A DNA stretch of 64,000 nt, taken from positions 3,924,001 through 3,988,000 of the forward strand of contig NZ_CP021768.1 of assembly GCF_002192255.1 (NCBI RefSeq), written 5' to 3'. Every line of letters starts with the position of its first letter. The first letter of the stretch is position 1. Made by a program: the position numbers and the translations under genes. Shown piece after piece: positions 54,086 through 62,989 of this stretch. The DNA comes from Stenotrophomonas sp. WZN-1. GTDB taxonomy: Bacteria > Pseudomonadota > Gammaproteobacteria > Xanthomonadales > Xanthomonadaceae. The notes under the pieces were generated by a model that saw only the letters and a list, made by a program, of their open reading frames with translations, did not search any database and was not told where the DNA came from.

Positions 54086-54298
54086 ATGCGCATCCTGATC
54101 CTGTCCACGTCGCTGCTGGCCAGCCTGCTGCTGGCGGCCTGCCAGCGGCCGCCCACGCCGAACCCGGAGAAGCCACCGGTGCCACGAGCGATGTCGCGTG
54201 CGATCAACGAACCGCTGGACCGCGCCAAGGACGTGCAGAAAACCGTCGATGATGCCGCCGCGCGTGAGCGCAAGGCCGAGGCCGACGCAACGCAATGA
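54086..54298 (+). CDS. Small lipoprotein
   Basis: A 70-residue protein with a lipobox LLAAC (residues about 16-20) in MRILILSTSLLASLLLAACQ. A Pro-rich start (PPTPNPEKPP) and a charged helix (LDRAKDVQKTVDDAAARERK) follow, recalling other small entericidin-like or murein-type lipoproteins. GGAG is present upstream of ATG 54086. The function is unknown. Confidence 0.75.
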   Translation: MRILILSTSLLASLLLAACQRPPTPNPEKPPVPRAMSRAINEPLDRAKDVQKTVDDAAARERKAEADATQ

Positions 54299-54303
54299 CC
54301 GGT

Positions 54304-54342
54304 GGGGTCAGAGCCCTTTGCGCTGCGAAGGGATGCTACCCC
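54304..54342. repeat. Decayed GGGGTCAG-family palindrome
   Basis: GGGGTCAGAGCCCTTTGC and, across the short loop GCT, a mirror copy with two mismatches ending ACCCC. It is related to the perfect palindrome at 1945-1985. Confidence 0.5.
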
Positions 54343-54348
54343 ATGAAC

Positions 54349-54378
54349 GAAAACGCCCGGACCAGGCCGGGCGTTTTC
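54349..54378. terminator. Bidirectional terminator
   Basis: GAAAACGCCCGG pairs perfectly with its complement across ACCAGG. A-rich and T-rich ends make it active in both orientations, serving the small lipoprotein gene and sppA. Confidence 0.8.
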
Positions 54379-54396
54379 ATTCGATACCGTTGCCGA

Positions 54397-56319
54397 TCAG
54401 AACCCGCAGAAGCAGTACGCCAGCGCCTTCACCGGCGCACCGTTGCCCTTCTCGCGGGCCGCGTTCTCGACGAAGCGCAACTGAGTGTCCACTTCCGGCA
54501 TCGTGCGCGCCAGCATCATCCGCGCCATGCCCGAATCGGACAGCATCCAGGCACCGGCACGGCTGCCAGCGAAGCCGCCGACGAACTGCGCGAACGGCGT
54601 CGCCGCCTTCTCGATGTAACGCACGCGATAGGCATCGGCCTTGCCCAGCTTGGCCCGGCTGGCCGCATCGGCCACCGCATCCTTCAGGCCACCGAAGGCG
54701 TCGACCAGACCGCGTTCCTTGGCCTGCGCACCGCTCCACACGCGGCCACGGGCAACCTCGTCGACGGCCTCGACCGGCTTCTTGCGGGCGTCGGCAACGC
54801 GACCGGTGAAGTCGGCGTAGCCCTTGTTGATCACCGTCTGGATGACCTGGCCCACGGCCGGATCCATCGGACGGGTGACGTCGAAGGCACCGGCGAAGCG
54901 GGTGGTGCCGACACCGTCGGTGTGCACGCCGATCTTGTCCAGCGCGCGGCTGAAGTTCGGCACCATGCCGAAGATGCCGATCGAACCGGTGATGGTCGAC
55001 GGATCGGCATAGATGCGATCGGCATTCATGCTGATCCAGTAGCCACCGGAGGCGGCCAGGTCGCCCATCGACACCACCACCGGCTTGCCGGCGGCCTGCA
55101 GCGCCACCACTTCGCGGCGGATCTGCTCGGAGGCGAACACTTCACCGCCCGGCGAATCCACGCGCAGCACCACTGCCTTCACGTTGTCGTCGTCGCGCGC
55201 GGCACGCAGCAGCGCCGAGGTCGACTCGCCACCGATGCGGCCGGCCGGCAGGTCACCCGCGCTGATTTCGCCGGCAGCCACCACCACGGCCACCTGCGGG
55301 CGCGAGTCCACCGGGTTGCGGCGCGCGTCGAGCAGGGCCAGGTAACGACCGAAGTCGACGTTGCGGAAACCGCCATCGGCATCCTCGTCGGCCACGCCGC
55401 GCTCGATCATCAGATCCTCGAATTCCTCGCGGGTCTTCAGCGCGGTCACCAGCTTCTGCTGCAGGGCGAACTTGGCCAGGTCGCCACCGGCGGCAGCGAT
55501 GCCTTCCGGCAGCGTGTCGATGCCGGCAGCCAGCTGCGCCGGATCCAGGCGGCGGGCCTTGGCGATGTCGCCCAGGTAGCGCTGCCACACATCGTTCATC
55601 CAGAACAGGTCGGCCTCCTTGGAGGCCGGCGACGCAGCATCGAGCACGTACGGCTCGGCCGCGGACTTGTACTCGCCTACCTTGAACAGGTGCACGTCCA
55701 CGCCCAGCTTGTCCTGCAGGCCGGTGCGGAAGTACTGGCGGTAGCGGCCGAGGCCTTCCAGCACGACCGAGCCCATCGGGTCCAGGTAGACCTCGTCGGC
55801 CTGCGCGGCCAGCAGGTACTGCGACTGGCCCATGCTCTCGCTGTAGGCCACCAGCTGCTTGCCCGAGGCGCGCAGATCCTGCAGCGCGGCGGCCACTTCA
55901 CGCAGCGAGGCGAAGCCCGACGGCTGCAGCTTGTCCAGCTCCAGCACCACGCGCTCGATCTTCTTGTCTTCCTTGGCCGACTCGATCACCCGCAGCAGGT
56001 CGCGCAGCTGGATCTCTTCGGCACCGTTGTCACCCACCGCCTTGGCCAGCGCGCGGCTGACCGGATCGGCACTGAACTGCTCGACCAGGCGGCCTTCCGG
56101 CGCGATCACGAGCGTCGTACGGTCCTGCAGCGACTTGCTGGCGCCGGCGCCCATGCCGGCGGCGATGACGAACATCACCAGCAGCAGGAACAGCAGGCCG
56201 AAGAACACCAGGTTGAGGATCAACCGGCGGGTGAAGTTCATGACGTCCCACAGCCCGATGAAGAAGCTGGCGACGGGATTGCGACGCGCCGGGGGCAGCG
56301 GGGGCACGGGTTGATTCAT
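54397..56319 (-). CDS. sppA: Signal peptide peptidase SppA, 67 kDa type
   Basis: A 640-residue inner-membrane serine protease that degrades cleaved signal peptides. One N-terminal membrane helix (LNLVFFGLLFLLLVMFVIAA) is followed by two S49 domains. The Ser-Lys dyad is S424 (LAASGGYW) in the second domain and K218 (VGEYKSAAEP) in the first, as in E. coli (S409/K209). Start 56319 has GGAG upstream; a further in-frame ATG at 56388 is less likely. Confidence 0.96.
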   Translation of the reverse strand: MNQPVPPLPPARRNPVASFFIGLWDVMNFTRRLILNLVFFGLLFLLLVMFVIAAGMGAGASKSLQDRTTLVIAPEGRLVEQFSADPVSRALAKAVGDNGAEEIQLRDLLRVIESAKEDKKIERVVLELDKLQPSGFASLREVAAALQDLRASGKQLVAYSESMGQSQYLLAAQADEVYLDPMGSVVLEGLGRYRQYFRTGLQDKLGVDVHLFKVGEYKSAAEPYVLDAASPASKEADLFWMNDVWQRYLGDIAKARRLDPAQLAAGIDTLPEGIAAAGGDLAKFALQQKLVTALKTREEFEDLMIERGVADEDADGGFRNVDFGRYLALLDARRNPVDSRPQVAVVVAAGEISAGDLPAGRIGGESTSALLRAARDDDNVKAVVLRVDSPGGEVFASEQIRREVVALQAAGKPVVVSMGDLAASGGYWISMNADRIYADPSTITGSIGIFGMVPNFSRALDKIGVHTDGVGTTRFAGAFDVTRPMDPAVGQVIQTVINKGYADFTGRVADARKKPVEAVDEVARGRVWSGAQAKERGLVDAFGGLKDAVADAASRAKLGKADAYRVRYIEKAATPFAQFVGGFAGSRAGAWMLSDSGMARMMLARTMPEVDTQLRFVENAAREKGNGAPVKALAYCFCGF

Positions 56320-56434
56320 GGAACGCTCCGGATGGCTTCTTGCCGTGTTACCAGCATAGCCGGTGCCGTGTGATGCGGCATCGGACACAAGTCAGGGGAT
56401 CGCCCGTCACGGGCGAACGTGGCGGGCGGGAAGA

Positions 56435-57799
56435 TCAGGACAGCATCGACTGGCCGATGCGCAGGCTGCTGCGGCGCAGGCGCCAGCCCATCAGGATGGC
56501 AGCGGCGGTCAGGCCGACGATCAGGCCGATCCACATGCCCTGCGGGCCCATGCCCAGCCCCAGGCCGAGCCCGGCGCCGAGCGGCATGCCCAGGCCCCAG
56601 TACGCGAACATGGCGATGAACATTGGCACGCGGGTGTCCTTCAGGCCGCGCAGTGCGCCGGCCGACAGTACCTGGATGCCATCCGGGAACTGGAAGGTGG
56701 CCGCGTACAGCAGCAGGGTCGAGGCCAGCCCGGCCACTGCCAGGTCGTTGGTGTACACACCCACGATGGCATCGTGGCCGAGCAGCAGCACTGCCGCCGA
56801 CAACGTCTGCGTGCCCATGATGATCGCGTAGCCGGCCCAGGCCGCGCGCCGCACGCCGAAGCCGTCACCACGGCCGACCGCATGGCCGACGCGCACGGTG
56901 GTGGCCTCGGCCACGCCCATCGGAATCATGAAGCACAGCTGGGCGACGTTGATTGCGATCTGGTGCGCGGCCGCTTCGTTGGCACCGAGGCGGCCGATCA
57001 GCAGCGCGGTGACGATGAACAGACCGCCCTCCATCAGCACGGTGATACCGATCGGCAGGCCGGTGCGCAGCAGATCCCAGATCGCCTTCCAGCGCGGTCC
57101 TTCGAAGTGCGAGAACAGCTGCAGGTGGGCGAAGCGCTTGGTGAACCACAGGTAGGTGGCGAAGGCGATCGCCTGCAGCCACATCATCACCGCCGAGGCG
57201 ATGCCCAGGCCTTCAGCGCCCATTTCCGGGAAGCCGAGCTTGCCGTTGGCCAGCACATAGCCCATCGGTGCCAGCACCAGCAGGCCACCGAAGCCGAGCA
57301 GCATGGTCGGCAGCGTCCAGTGCATGCCCTCACTCAGATAGCGCATGCAGAAATACAGGGTCAGCGCAGGTCCGCCCCAGCGCACCGCATGCAGGAACGC
57401 GGTGGCCCCCGGCACGATGTCCGGCGCGATGCCGAATGCCGGCAGCAGCGGCGGCACCACCGTAAGGAAGGTGAACATGATCAGCCCCAGCCCCAGCGCC
57501 AGCCACAGTGCCTGGCGGAACAGCGGGCCGATCTCGCGCTCGCGGCCGGCGCCATGCAGCTGCGACACCGAGGCGGTGAGCGAGATCAGGGTGCCGATCG
57601 GAATCAGCATCGGCAGCCACAACAGCGCCGTACCGATGGTGACGGCGGCCAGCGTGGCCGTAGCGTGGTGGCCGGCAATCACGTTGTCGACGAAGGAGAT
57701 CAGACCGGTGGACACATGGCCCAGCACGAGCGGCAGGGCGAGCAGACCGGTGGCGCCGACTTCCTTGCTGAAGCGCGGCGTGGAGGTTGCAGTAGACAT
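56435..57799 (-). CDS. MATE-family multidrug efflux transporter (NorM-like)
   Basis: A 454-residue inner-membrane antiporter with twelve helices and two MATE halves: EVGATGLLALPLVLGHVSTG, LISLTASVSQLHGAGRERE, EGGLFIVTALLIGRLGANEA and LSAGALRGLKDTRVPMFIAM are typical. It probably exports cationic compounds by Na+ or H+ antiport. No adjacent regulator is present. It stands alone, upstream of sppA on the same strand. Confidence 0.93.
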   Translation of the reverse strand: MSTATSTPRFSKEVGATGLLALPLVLGHVSTGLISFVDNVIAGHHATATLAAVTIGTALLWLPMLIPIGTLISLTASVSQLHGAGREREIGPLFRQALWLALGLGLIMFTFLTVVPPLLPAFGIAPDIVPGATAFLHAVRWGGPALTLYFCMRYLSEGMHWTLPTMLLGFGGLLVLAPMGYVLANGKLGFPEMGAEGLGIASAVMMWLQAIAFATYLWFTKRFAHLQLFSHFEGPRWKAIWDLLRTGLPIGITVLMEGGLFIVTALLIGRLGANEAAAHQIAINVAQLCFMIPMGVAEATTVRVGHAVGRGDGFGVRRAAWAGYAIIMGTQTLSAAVLLLGHDAIVGVYTNDLAVAGLASTLLLYAATFQFPDGIQVLSAGALRGLKDTRVPMFIAMFAYWGLGMPLGAGLGLGLGMGPQGMWIGLIVGLTAAAILMGWRLRRSSLRIGQSMLS

Positions 57800-57928
57800 A
57801 AGGTGCTTGACGCGAACTGCGGTTGCGCGCGAAGGGCACAGGCACCGGGTTGCGGGCGCCCATCTTACGCGGGCGGCGAGTGCATTCCCATGACATGGCG
57901 TGAATGCTGGGTTTCAGTCGCCCCACAC

Positions 57929-58006
57929 AAAAGGGGGACGGAGGGGATTAAGTCGCATCGGGCACTAGCAGGCCTGAAACGACTTAATCCCCTCCCTCCC
58001 CATTTT
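57929..58006. repeat. Long inverted repeat (GGGGATTAAGTCG family)
   Basis: Arms of about 27 bases (GGAGGGGATTAAGTCG at the left, its complement at 57980-57995, with an additional CCTCCCCATTTT) enclose 24 bases. The right arm ends one base into the DUF3106 stop codon region. The unrelated flanks suggest a mobile or REP-like repeat. It may end transcription of the DUF3106 operon. Confidence 0.65.
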
Positions 58007-58586
58007 ACTGGCCGGCCTGGCGCGTGAGCCAGCTGTCGCGCTCGGCGGCGGGCACGGCGAGGAAGGCGCTGCGCACGGTGTCGCGTTCCTGCGGTGGCGT
58101 GCGCTGCGCGACCAGGGTCAGCTGGGCCAGCTGCGCCGGGCTGAGCTGGCGCAGCACGGCCAGCGCAGTCTCGCGCTGTTCCGGCGGCACGAAGCCGAAC
58201 AGGCCATGCAGCTTGGGGAATGCCTGGCCCAGTTGCGGGCCCAGCCGCCACCCGTCGCGGAACGCCTGGTCCTGCTCGCGGAACTGTTGGCGCAGGCGCT
58301 GCTGCTGGTCCGCGGGCAGTGCATTGAAACGCGCAGCCGCCTGGCGGATGCGCTCGCGCTCCGCTTCCGGCAACGCGCGCCAAGCGGCGTAGTCCGCGCG
58401 GCGCTGGCGCTGCTGCTGCGCATCGAGCTGGGCGAAGGCAGAGGGTGCTGCCGTCGACGATACCGGCGAAGCCACCGGCGTGGCCGGCGACGATGGTGGC
58501 GGCAACGGCACGTTCAACGATTGCGGTGCCGCGGACAGCGACAACGGCAGGGCCAGCAACAGGCTGGCGAACCAGGACTTATTCAT
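58005..58586 (-). CDS. DUF3106-domain exported protein
   Basis: A 193-residue protein with a signal peptide (MNKSWFASLLLALPLSLSAA), a Pro/Ser-rich stretch and a DUF3106 domain (YAAWRALPEAERERIRQAAA, ALPADQQQRLRQQFREQDQA). In other bacteria DUF3106 genes sit next to a sigma factor and an anti-sigma-type gene. Here the 58579-59583 gene is directly upstream and overlaps it by 8 bases. The function is unknown. Confidence 0.8.
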   Translation of the reverse strand: MNKSWFASLLLALPLSLSAAPQSLNVPLPPPSSPATPVASPVSSTAAPSAFAQLDAQQQRQRRADYAAWRALPEAERERIRQAAARFNALPADQQQRLRQQFREQDQAFRDGWRLGPQLGQAFPKLHGLFGFVPPEQRETALAVLRQLSPAQLAQLTLVAQRTPPQERDTVRSAFLAVPAAERDSWLTRQAGQ

Positions 58587-59583
58587 CGGCAGCAGCGGTT
58601 TCCAGCGTGGCGCTGGCCGGCTCCGGCCGGCTCGGCTTGGATTGCGATTCGTCTACCGGCAGCGGACCGCCCGCGGCAGTCCATGCGTACAGGTCGGCAT
58701 CGGCCACCAGCGGGTAGTCGCGGTCGGCCAGCATCGTGGCGTCGTCCGTGGCCTGGGCCGTGGTCGCATCCGGCGTGGCGTTGACCTTGCTTGGTGGCAG
58801 GGCTTCCACCGTCACCGGACCGGCTTCGCCCACCACACCCTCCGGCAGCGGTGCATCATTGCCGAAGGAACGCCCCTGCCAGTAGCGCCACCCCACCGCT
58901 GCGGCCAACAGCACCGCCACGGTCACCAGCAGGATCAGCGGACCGCGCCAGCGCGGCTTGGCGTTCGTGCGACGGCGCTTGCCATTGGCAGCCGCACGCT
59001 CATCGCGCTGCGGTGCGCGCCAGCTCGAGGTCGGGGCTTCGTTATGGGCGGCCGCTGCGGCGGGTTGCTGCAGCTGCTGCAGGCGCGCGGCCGGCAGCTC
59101 GCGGATGCGCGCCTGCACCTGTTCGGCCAACTGGCGCCAGGCCGAGGCATCCGGCTGGCCGTGGGCATCACGCGGGCAGGCGTCGGCCAGCAGGTGCTGG
59201 TAGCCAGCTTCGTCCTGGTCAAGCACGCGCATGGCGATGCCCTCATCCAGGCTGCCACCCACCCGCAGCAGCAGGGCCAGGCGCGGCAGCGGCGGCATCG
59301 CGCCCAGCGCGGCCAGCGGCGGCCCCCACTGCCCGCCCACCGGCTCGCGCAGCGCCTGGCGCTGGCCCAGCAGGGTCCAGAAACGGGTCGGCCACTGCGC
59401 CATCGGCAGGTCGCTGGCGACGGCGGCAAAGGCGCGCATCACCGCCACCAGGGTCTGCTCGGCGCGCGCGGCATCGCCGCACTGCAGTTCAGCCACCACC
59501 AGGGCACGGCGCTCGACGCCACGCAGGAACGCCGACAGCGCGCCGGCCGCGGTCGAGGAAACAGGGGCGGGCACAGCCGTCAT
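58579..59583 (-). CDS. Degenerate ECF-sigma-like domain fused to a membrane protein
   Basis: A 334-residue protein. The N-terminal about 130 residues resemble an ECF sigma factor: FLRGVERRALVVAELQCGDA and RAEQTLVAVMRAFAAVAS recall region 2, and LPRLALLLRVGGSLDEGIAM recalls region 4, although DNA-contact residues look lost. A helical linker, a basic patch (KRRRTNAKPRW) and one membrane helix (LILLVTVAVLLAAAVGW) follow, then a periplasmic tail. GGAG precedes ATG 59583. The stop overlaps the DUF3106 start, so the two are coupled. An inert sigma-like regulator or membrane sensor is one reading. Confidence 0.6.
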   Translation of the reverse strand: MTAVPAPVSSTAAGALSAFLRGVERRALVVAELQCGDAARAEQTLVAVMRAFAAVASDLPMAQWPTRFWTLLGQRQALREPVGGQWGPPLAALGAMPPLPRLALLLRVGGSLDEGIAMRVLDQDEAGYQHLLADACPRDAHGQPDASAWRQLAEQVQARIRELPAARLQQLQQPAAAAAHNEAPTSSWRAPQRDERAAANGKRRRTNAKPRWRGPLILLVTVAVLLAAAVGWRYWQGRSFGNDAPLPEGVVGEAGPVTVEALPPSKVNATPDATTAQATDDATMLADRDYPLVADADLYAWTAAGGPLPVDESQSKPSRPEPASATLETAAADE

Positions 59584-59995
59584 CGGTCACTCCAAAGGTC
59601 TGCCGGCATGATAGCGGCAGGCCATCGACGCCCCTAGGACTTGCGCCCACAGGCACTTCGTGCTGCAGGTTGTGCACAGCACCACGCCCCCGCTGCGGAA
59701 AACTGGGGCATCCAGCTGAATTCACTCTGTTTCAGCATTGTTTCACACTTAAGTAGTTGATTTTGAATGTTTTTACTATGTGGCGATTTTTTGACCAACC
59801 CAAGCGTGAGGCCGTCGCCATCGGCCTTCTGCGTTTCCGCTGACCGTTAACGCACAACGTTATCCACAGAACATGTGGATAAGACTGAATCTCCAATGGA
59901 CACCGATATTTAGGTGACATTTATGATTCAACGGGCGCCGCACGGCCGCTCCCTCTGCTGCCATTCGCGCGCGCATGGCCCGTTACACTGGCCCG
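59584..59995. promoter_or_regulatory. AT-rich priA upstream region with paired DnaA boxes
   Basis: About 410 bases with no gene I accept. The stretch 59725-59800 is A/T-rich (for example GATTTTGAATGTTTTTACT), unlike the surrounding genome. TTATCCACA at 59860-59868 and TGTGGATAA at 59874-59882 are two perfect DnaA boxes in inverted orientation, five bases apart. The region precedes priA, so DnaA-mediated control of that gene is a reasonable inference. Confidence 0.6.
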
Positions 59996-62173
59996 ATGCT
60001 TTCACCGATTCCGACCCTGCAGGTCGCCCTGCCCGTCCCCCTGCCCCGCCTGTTCGACTACCTGTCGCCGGAGGGCGATGGCCCGGCGGTCGCGGTCGGC
60101 TGCCGCCTGAAGGTGCCGTTCGGCAACCGTGAGCTGGTCGGTGTGGTGGCGGGGCACGGCCAGACCGACGACGGCCAGGGACTGCGCCAGGCCCTGGCCT
60201 GGTGCGACCCGCAGCCGCTGCTGCAGGGTGAGCTGTGGCAGAGCCTGCAGTGGCTGGCACGCTACACCCACGCCCCCCTGGGCGAGGTGCTGAGCACCGC
60301 CCTGCCTGGCCCGCTGCGCCATGGCGAGGCCCTGCCGGACACCCACCACTGGGGCTGGCAGCTGACCCCGGAAGGCCACGACCAGCGCGACAGGCTGCGC
60401 GCCGGCAGCCGGCCGCGGCAACTGGCCGAACTGCTGGCCGAGGCCATCGTGGATGAGGACGTGCTGGGCGAACGCATGGAGGACTGGCGCACTGCCGCGC
60501 GCAGCCTGGCCAAGCGCGGGCTGGCCGAGCGCGTTGCGCTGAGCGTGGCCCCCCAACACGCGCAGCCACTGCCCGGCCCCACGCTCAACCCCGAACAGGC
60601 CGAAGCGGTGGCCGCGATCAATACCGCCGACGGCTTCCAGCCGTTCCTGCTGGATGGCGTGACCGGCAGCGGCAAGACCGAGGTCTACCTGCAGGCGATC
60701 ATCCATTGCCTGGCACAGGGCAAGCAGGCGCTGGTGCTGGTGCCGGAAATCGGCCTGACCCCGCAGACCCTGGCACGCTTCCGCGGCCGCCTCGGCATCG
60801 CCGTGCATGCGCTGCATTCGGGGCTGAACGACAACGAGCGCGCGCGCGTCTGGGCAGCGGCCTCACGCGGCGAAGCACGTGTCATCGTCGGCACCCGCTC
60901 GGCAGTGTTCACGCCGTTGCCGCAGGCCGGCCTGCTGATCGTCGACGAGGAACACGACGGCAGCTACAAGCAGCAGGACGGCATCCGCTACCACGCGCGC
61001 GATTTCGCCCTGGTCCGGGCCAAGTCGCTGGGCATTCCGGTTCTGCTGGGCAGTGCAACGCCCTCGCTGGAAACCCTGCACAACGCCTACGCCGGGCGCT
61101 ACACGCACCTGCGCCTGAAACAGCGCGCCGGTGATGCACGGCCACCGCGCGTGCGCATCCTGGATGTACGCAAGCGACCGCTGCATGACGGTTTGTCGGC
61201 CGACGTACTGGCCGGCATCGGCGAGCATCTGCAGCGCGGCCAGCAGGTACTGGTGTTCAAGAACCGCCGCGGCTATGCGCCGGTGCTGCTGTGCCACGAC
61301 TGCGGCTGGACCGCGCCATGCCAGCGCTGCGATGCGCCGATGACCGTGCATGGTGGCGGCCGTCGCCTGCAGTGCCACCACTGCGGTGCGCGGCAACCGG
61401 CGCCGTTGGCGTGCCCGGCCTGCGGCAGCCTGGCGCTGCAGCCGCAGGGTATCGGCACCGAACGCCTGGAAGAACACCTCACCGCCGCCTTCGCCGACTT
61501 TCCGGTGGTGCGCATCGATCGCGGCACCACTTCGCGCCGCGATGCGCTGGAACAGCAGCTGGCGAAACTGGGTGACCAGCCCGGCATCCTGGTCGGCACG
61601 CAGATCCTGGCCAAGGGCCACGACCTGCCCAAGCTGACGCTGGTGGTGGTGGTGGGCATCGACGAAGGTCTGTTCTCCGCCGACTTCCGCGCCAGCGAGA
61701 AACTGGCGCAGCAGCTGATCCAGGTGGCCGGTCGCGCGGGACGTGCACGTGACCCCGGCGAGGTCTGGCTGCAGACCCATCACCCCGGGCACCCGCTGCT
61801 GGAAACCCTGGTGAGCGGGGGCTACCACCCGTTCGCGCAGGCCGAGCTGAACCAGCGCCAGGCGGCCGGATTCCCGCCATTCGCGCATCTGGCGCTGATG
61901 CGGGCCGAAGCGCAGCAGGTGGAGCATGCCAACGCGTTCCTGCTGGCCGCGCGGCAGTTGCTGGGCGAGCAGAACGTGGTCGAAGCCTACGGGCCGATGC
62001 CGGCGCCGATGCCGCGGCGTGCCGGCTACCAGCGCACGCAGCTGCTGCTGTCGGCCGCGCAGCGGCCGCCGCTGCATGGTGTACTTTCGCAACTGGTTCC
62101 GCAGCTGTATGCGCTGCCGGAAGCACGCAAGGTGCGCTGGTCGCTGGATGTGGATCCGACGGATCTGTATTGA
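59996..62173 (+). CDS. priA: Primosomal protein N' (replication restart helicase PriA)
   Basis: A 725-residue SF2 DNA helicase that recognises stalled forks and reloads the replisome. The Walker A motif is GVTGSGKT (221-228), the Walker B is DEEHDGSYKQ, and the zinc-binding region has paired CxxC elements (CHDCGWTAPCQRCDAPMTVH, CHHCGARQ, CPACG). ATG 59996 gives the family-like MLSPIPTLQVALPVPL. TACACT ends six bases upstream with no ribosome-binding site, so the mRNA may be leaderless. Confidence 0.97.
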   Translation: MLSPIPTLQVALPVPLPRLFDYLSPEGDGPAVAVGCRLKVPFGNRELVGVVAGHGQTDDGQGLRQALAWCDPQPLLQGELWQSLQWLARYTHAPLGEVLSTALPGPLRHGEALPDTHHWGWQLTPEGHDQRDRLRAGSRPRQLAELLAEAIVDEDVLGERMEDWRTAARSLAKRGLAERVALSVAPQHAQPLPGPTLNPEQAEAVAAINTADGFQPFLLDGVTGSGKTEVYLQAIIHCLAQGKQALVLVPEIGLTPQTLARFRGRLGIAVHALHSGLNDNERARVWAAASRGEARVIVGTRSAVFTPLPQAGLLIVDEEHDGSYKQQDGIRYHARDFALVRAKSLGIPVLLGSATPSLETLHNAYAGRYTHLRLKQRAGDARPPRVRILDVRKRPLHDGLSADVLAGIGEHLQRGQQVLVFKNRRGYAPVLLCHDCGWTAPCQRCDAPMTVHGGGRRLQCHHCGARQPAPLACPACGSLALQPQGIGTERLEEHLTAAFADFPVVRIDRGTTSRRDALEQQLAKLGDQPGILVGTQILAKGHDLPKLTLVVVVGIDEGLFSADFRASEKLAQQLIQVAGRAGRARDPGEVWLQTHHPGHPLLETLVSGGYHPFAQAELNQRQAAGFPPFAHLALMRAEAQQVEHANAFLLAARQLLGEQNVVEAYGPMPAPMPRRAGYQRTQLLLSAAQRPPLHGVLSQLVPQLYALPEARKVRWSLDVDPTDLY

Positions 62174-62210
62174 GGGGTCAGAGCCCACCCGTCGGGTGGG
62201 ATCGGATCCC
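62174..62210. repeat. GGGGTCAG-family element
   Basis: GGGGTCAGAG followed by CCCACCC-GTC-GGGTGGG and GATCGGATCCC, immediately after the priA stop. Related to 1945-1985. Confidence 0.5.
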
Positions 62211-62222
62211 GAACGCTTTCGC

Positions 62223-62843
62223 TTACGTCAGCGGCGACATCACGCCGCGCTGGTAGGCCGGCCGCTCACGCAGGCGCGCATACCAATCCGCCAGGTGCGG
62301 AAGCTCCGGTCGCTGGATCGGCAGTTCGAACCAGGCGTAGATCAGCGAGCCCAGTGGAATGTCACCCATCGCGAATTTCTCGCCCGACAGCCATGGCTGT
62401 TTCGCCAGGGTGGCATCGGCCATCGCCAGGTAATCACCGGCACGGACGATGGCGGCACTGATGCGTGCTTCGTCGCGGTCGGCCGGCGCGGTGCGCATGA
62501 TGCCCCAGACCAGGTCGCTGTACAGCGGCGCCATCCGCGATGTACTCCAGTCCATCCACTTCTCGGCCTGGGCGCGCTCCATCGGGTCTTCTGCATACAG
62601 GGTGCCCAGCGCGTAGCGCGCGCTCAGGTAGCGCACGATGGCGTTCGATTCCCACAGCGGCAGGCCGTTGTCTTCGATCACCGGCACCAGGCTGTTCGGG
62701 TTCATCGCCTGGTATTCCGGCGTCTGCGTGCCACCGTGGCTGCCACCGACCTCGATGGATTCATACGGCAGGCCGATCTCCTCGGCGCACCACAGTACCT
62801 TACGGACGTTGCTGGAATTGCGGCGGCCCCAGATCTTCAACAT
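62223..62843 (-). CDS. Glutathione S-transferase family protein
   Basis: A 206-residue soluble enzyme. The N-terminal thioredoxin fold shows KIWGRRNSSNVRKVLWCAEE, a NPNSLVPVIEDNG loop with the cis-Pro, and LPLWESNAIVRYLS. The helical C-terminal domain has FAMGDIPLGSLIYAWFELP. It is not closely similar to the GST at 23865. The start is the ATG at 62843, preceded by GGAAAA. Confidence 0.9.
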   Translation of the reverse strand: MLKIWGRRNSSNVRKVLWCAEEIGLPYESIEVGGSHGGTQTPEYQAMNPNSLVPVIEDNGLPLWESNAIVRYLSARYALGTLYAEDPMERAQAEKWMDWSTSRMAPLYSDLVWGIMRTAPADRDEARISAAIVRAGDYLAMADATLAKQPWLSGEKFAMGDIPLGSLIYAWFELPIQRPELPHLADWYARLRERPAYQRGVMSPLT

Positions 62844-62932
62844 GCGGGTTTTCCCTGCTGGCAATGCGAGCGGCAACGATACGCCTGATTGGGTGGAGAT
62901 GTGCGTGCCGGATGCGCGATCGGGCATCTGGG

Positions 62933-62989
62933 TGTTGCCGGCCAGCGGCCGGCACTACCGGTTCTTCTTCGGCCAGTGGCCGGAACTAC
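62933..62989. repeat. Two adjacent SMAG repeats overlapping a stop codon
   Basis: Unit 1 ends CTAC at 62955-62958 and unit 2 ends CTAC at 62986-62989, with GCCGGCC-type arms. The CTAC of unit 2 supplies the TAG stop (minus strand) of the NYN-domain gene. Confidence 0.8.

Noticed and set aside
59725..59890. Chromosomal origin of replication
   Set aside because: Only two DnaA boxes and an AT-rich stretch are seen; dnaA, dnaN, gidA and other oriC neighbours are absent, so I report it as a regulatory region.
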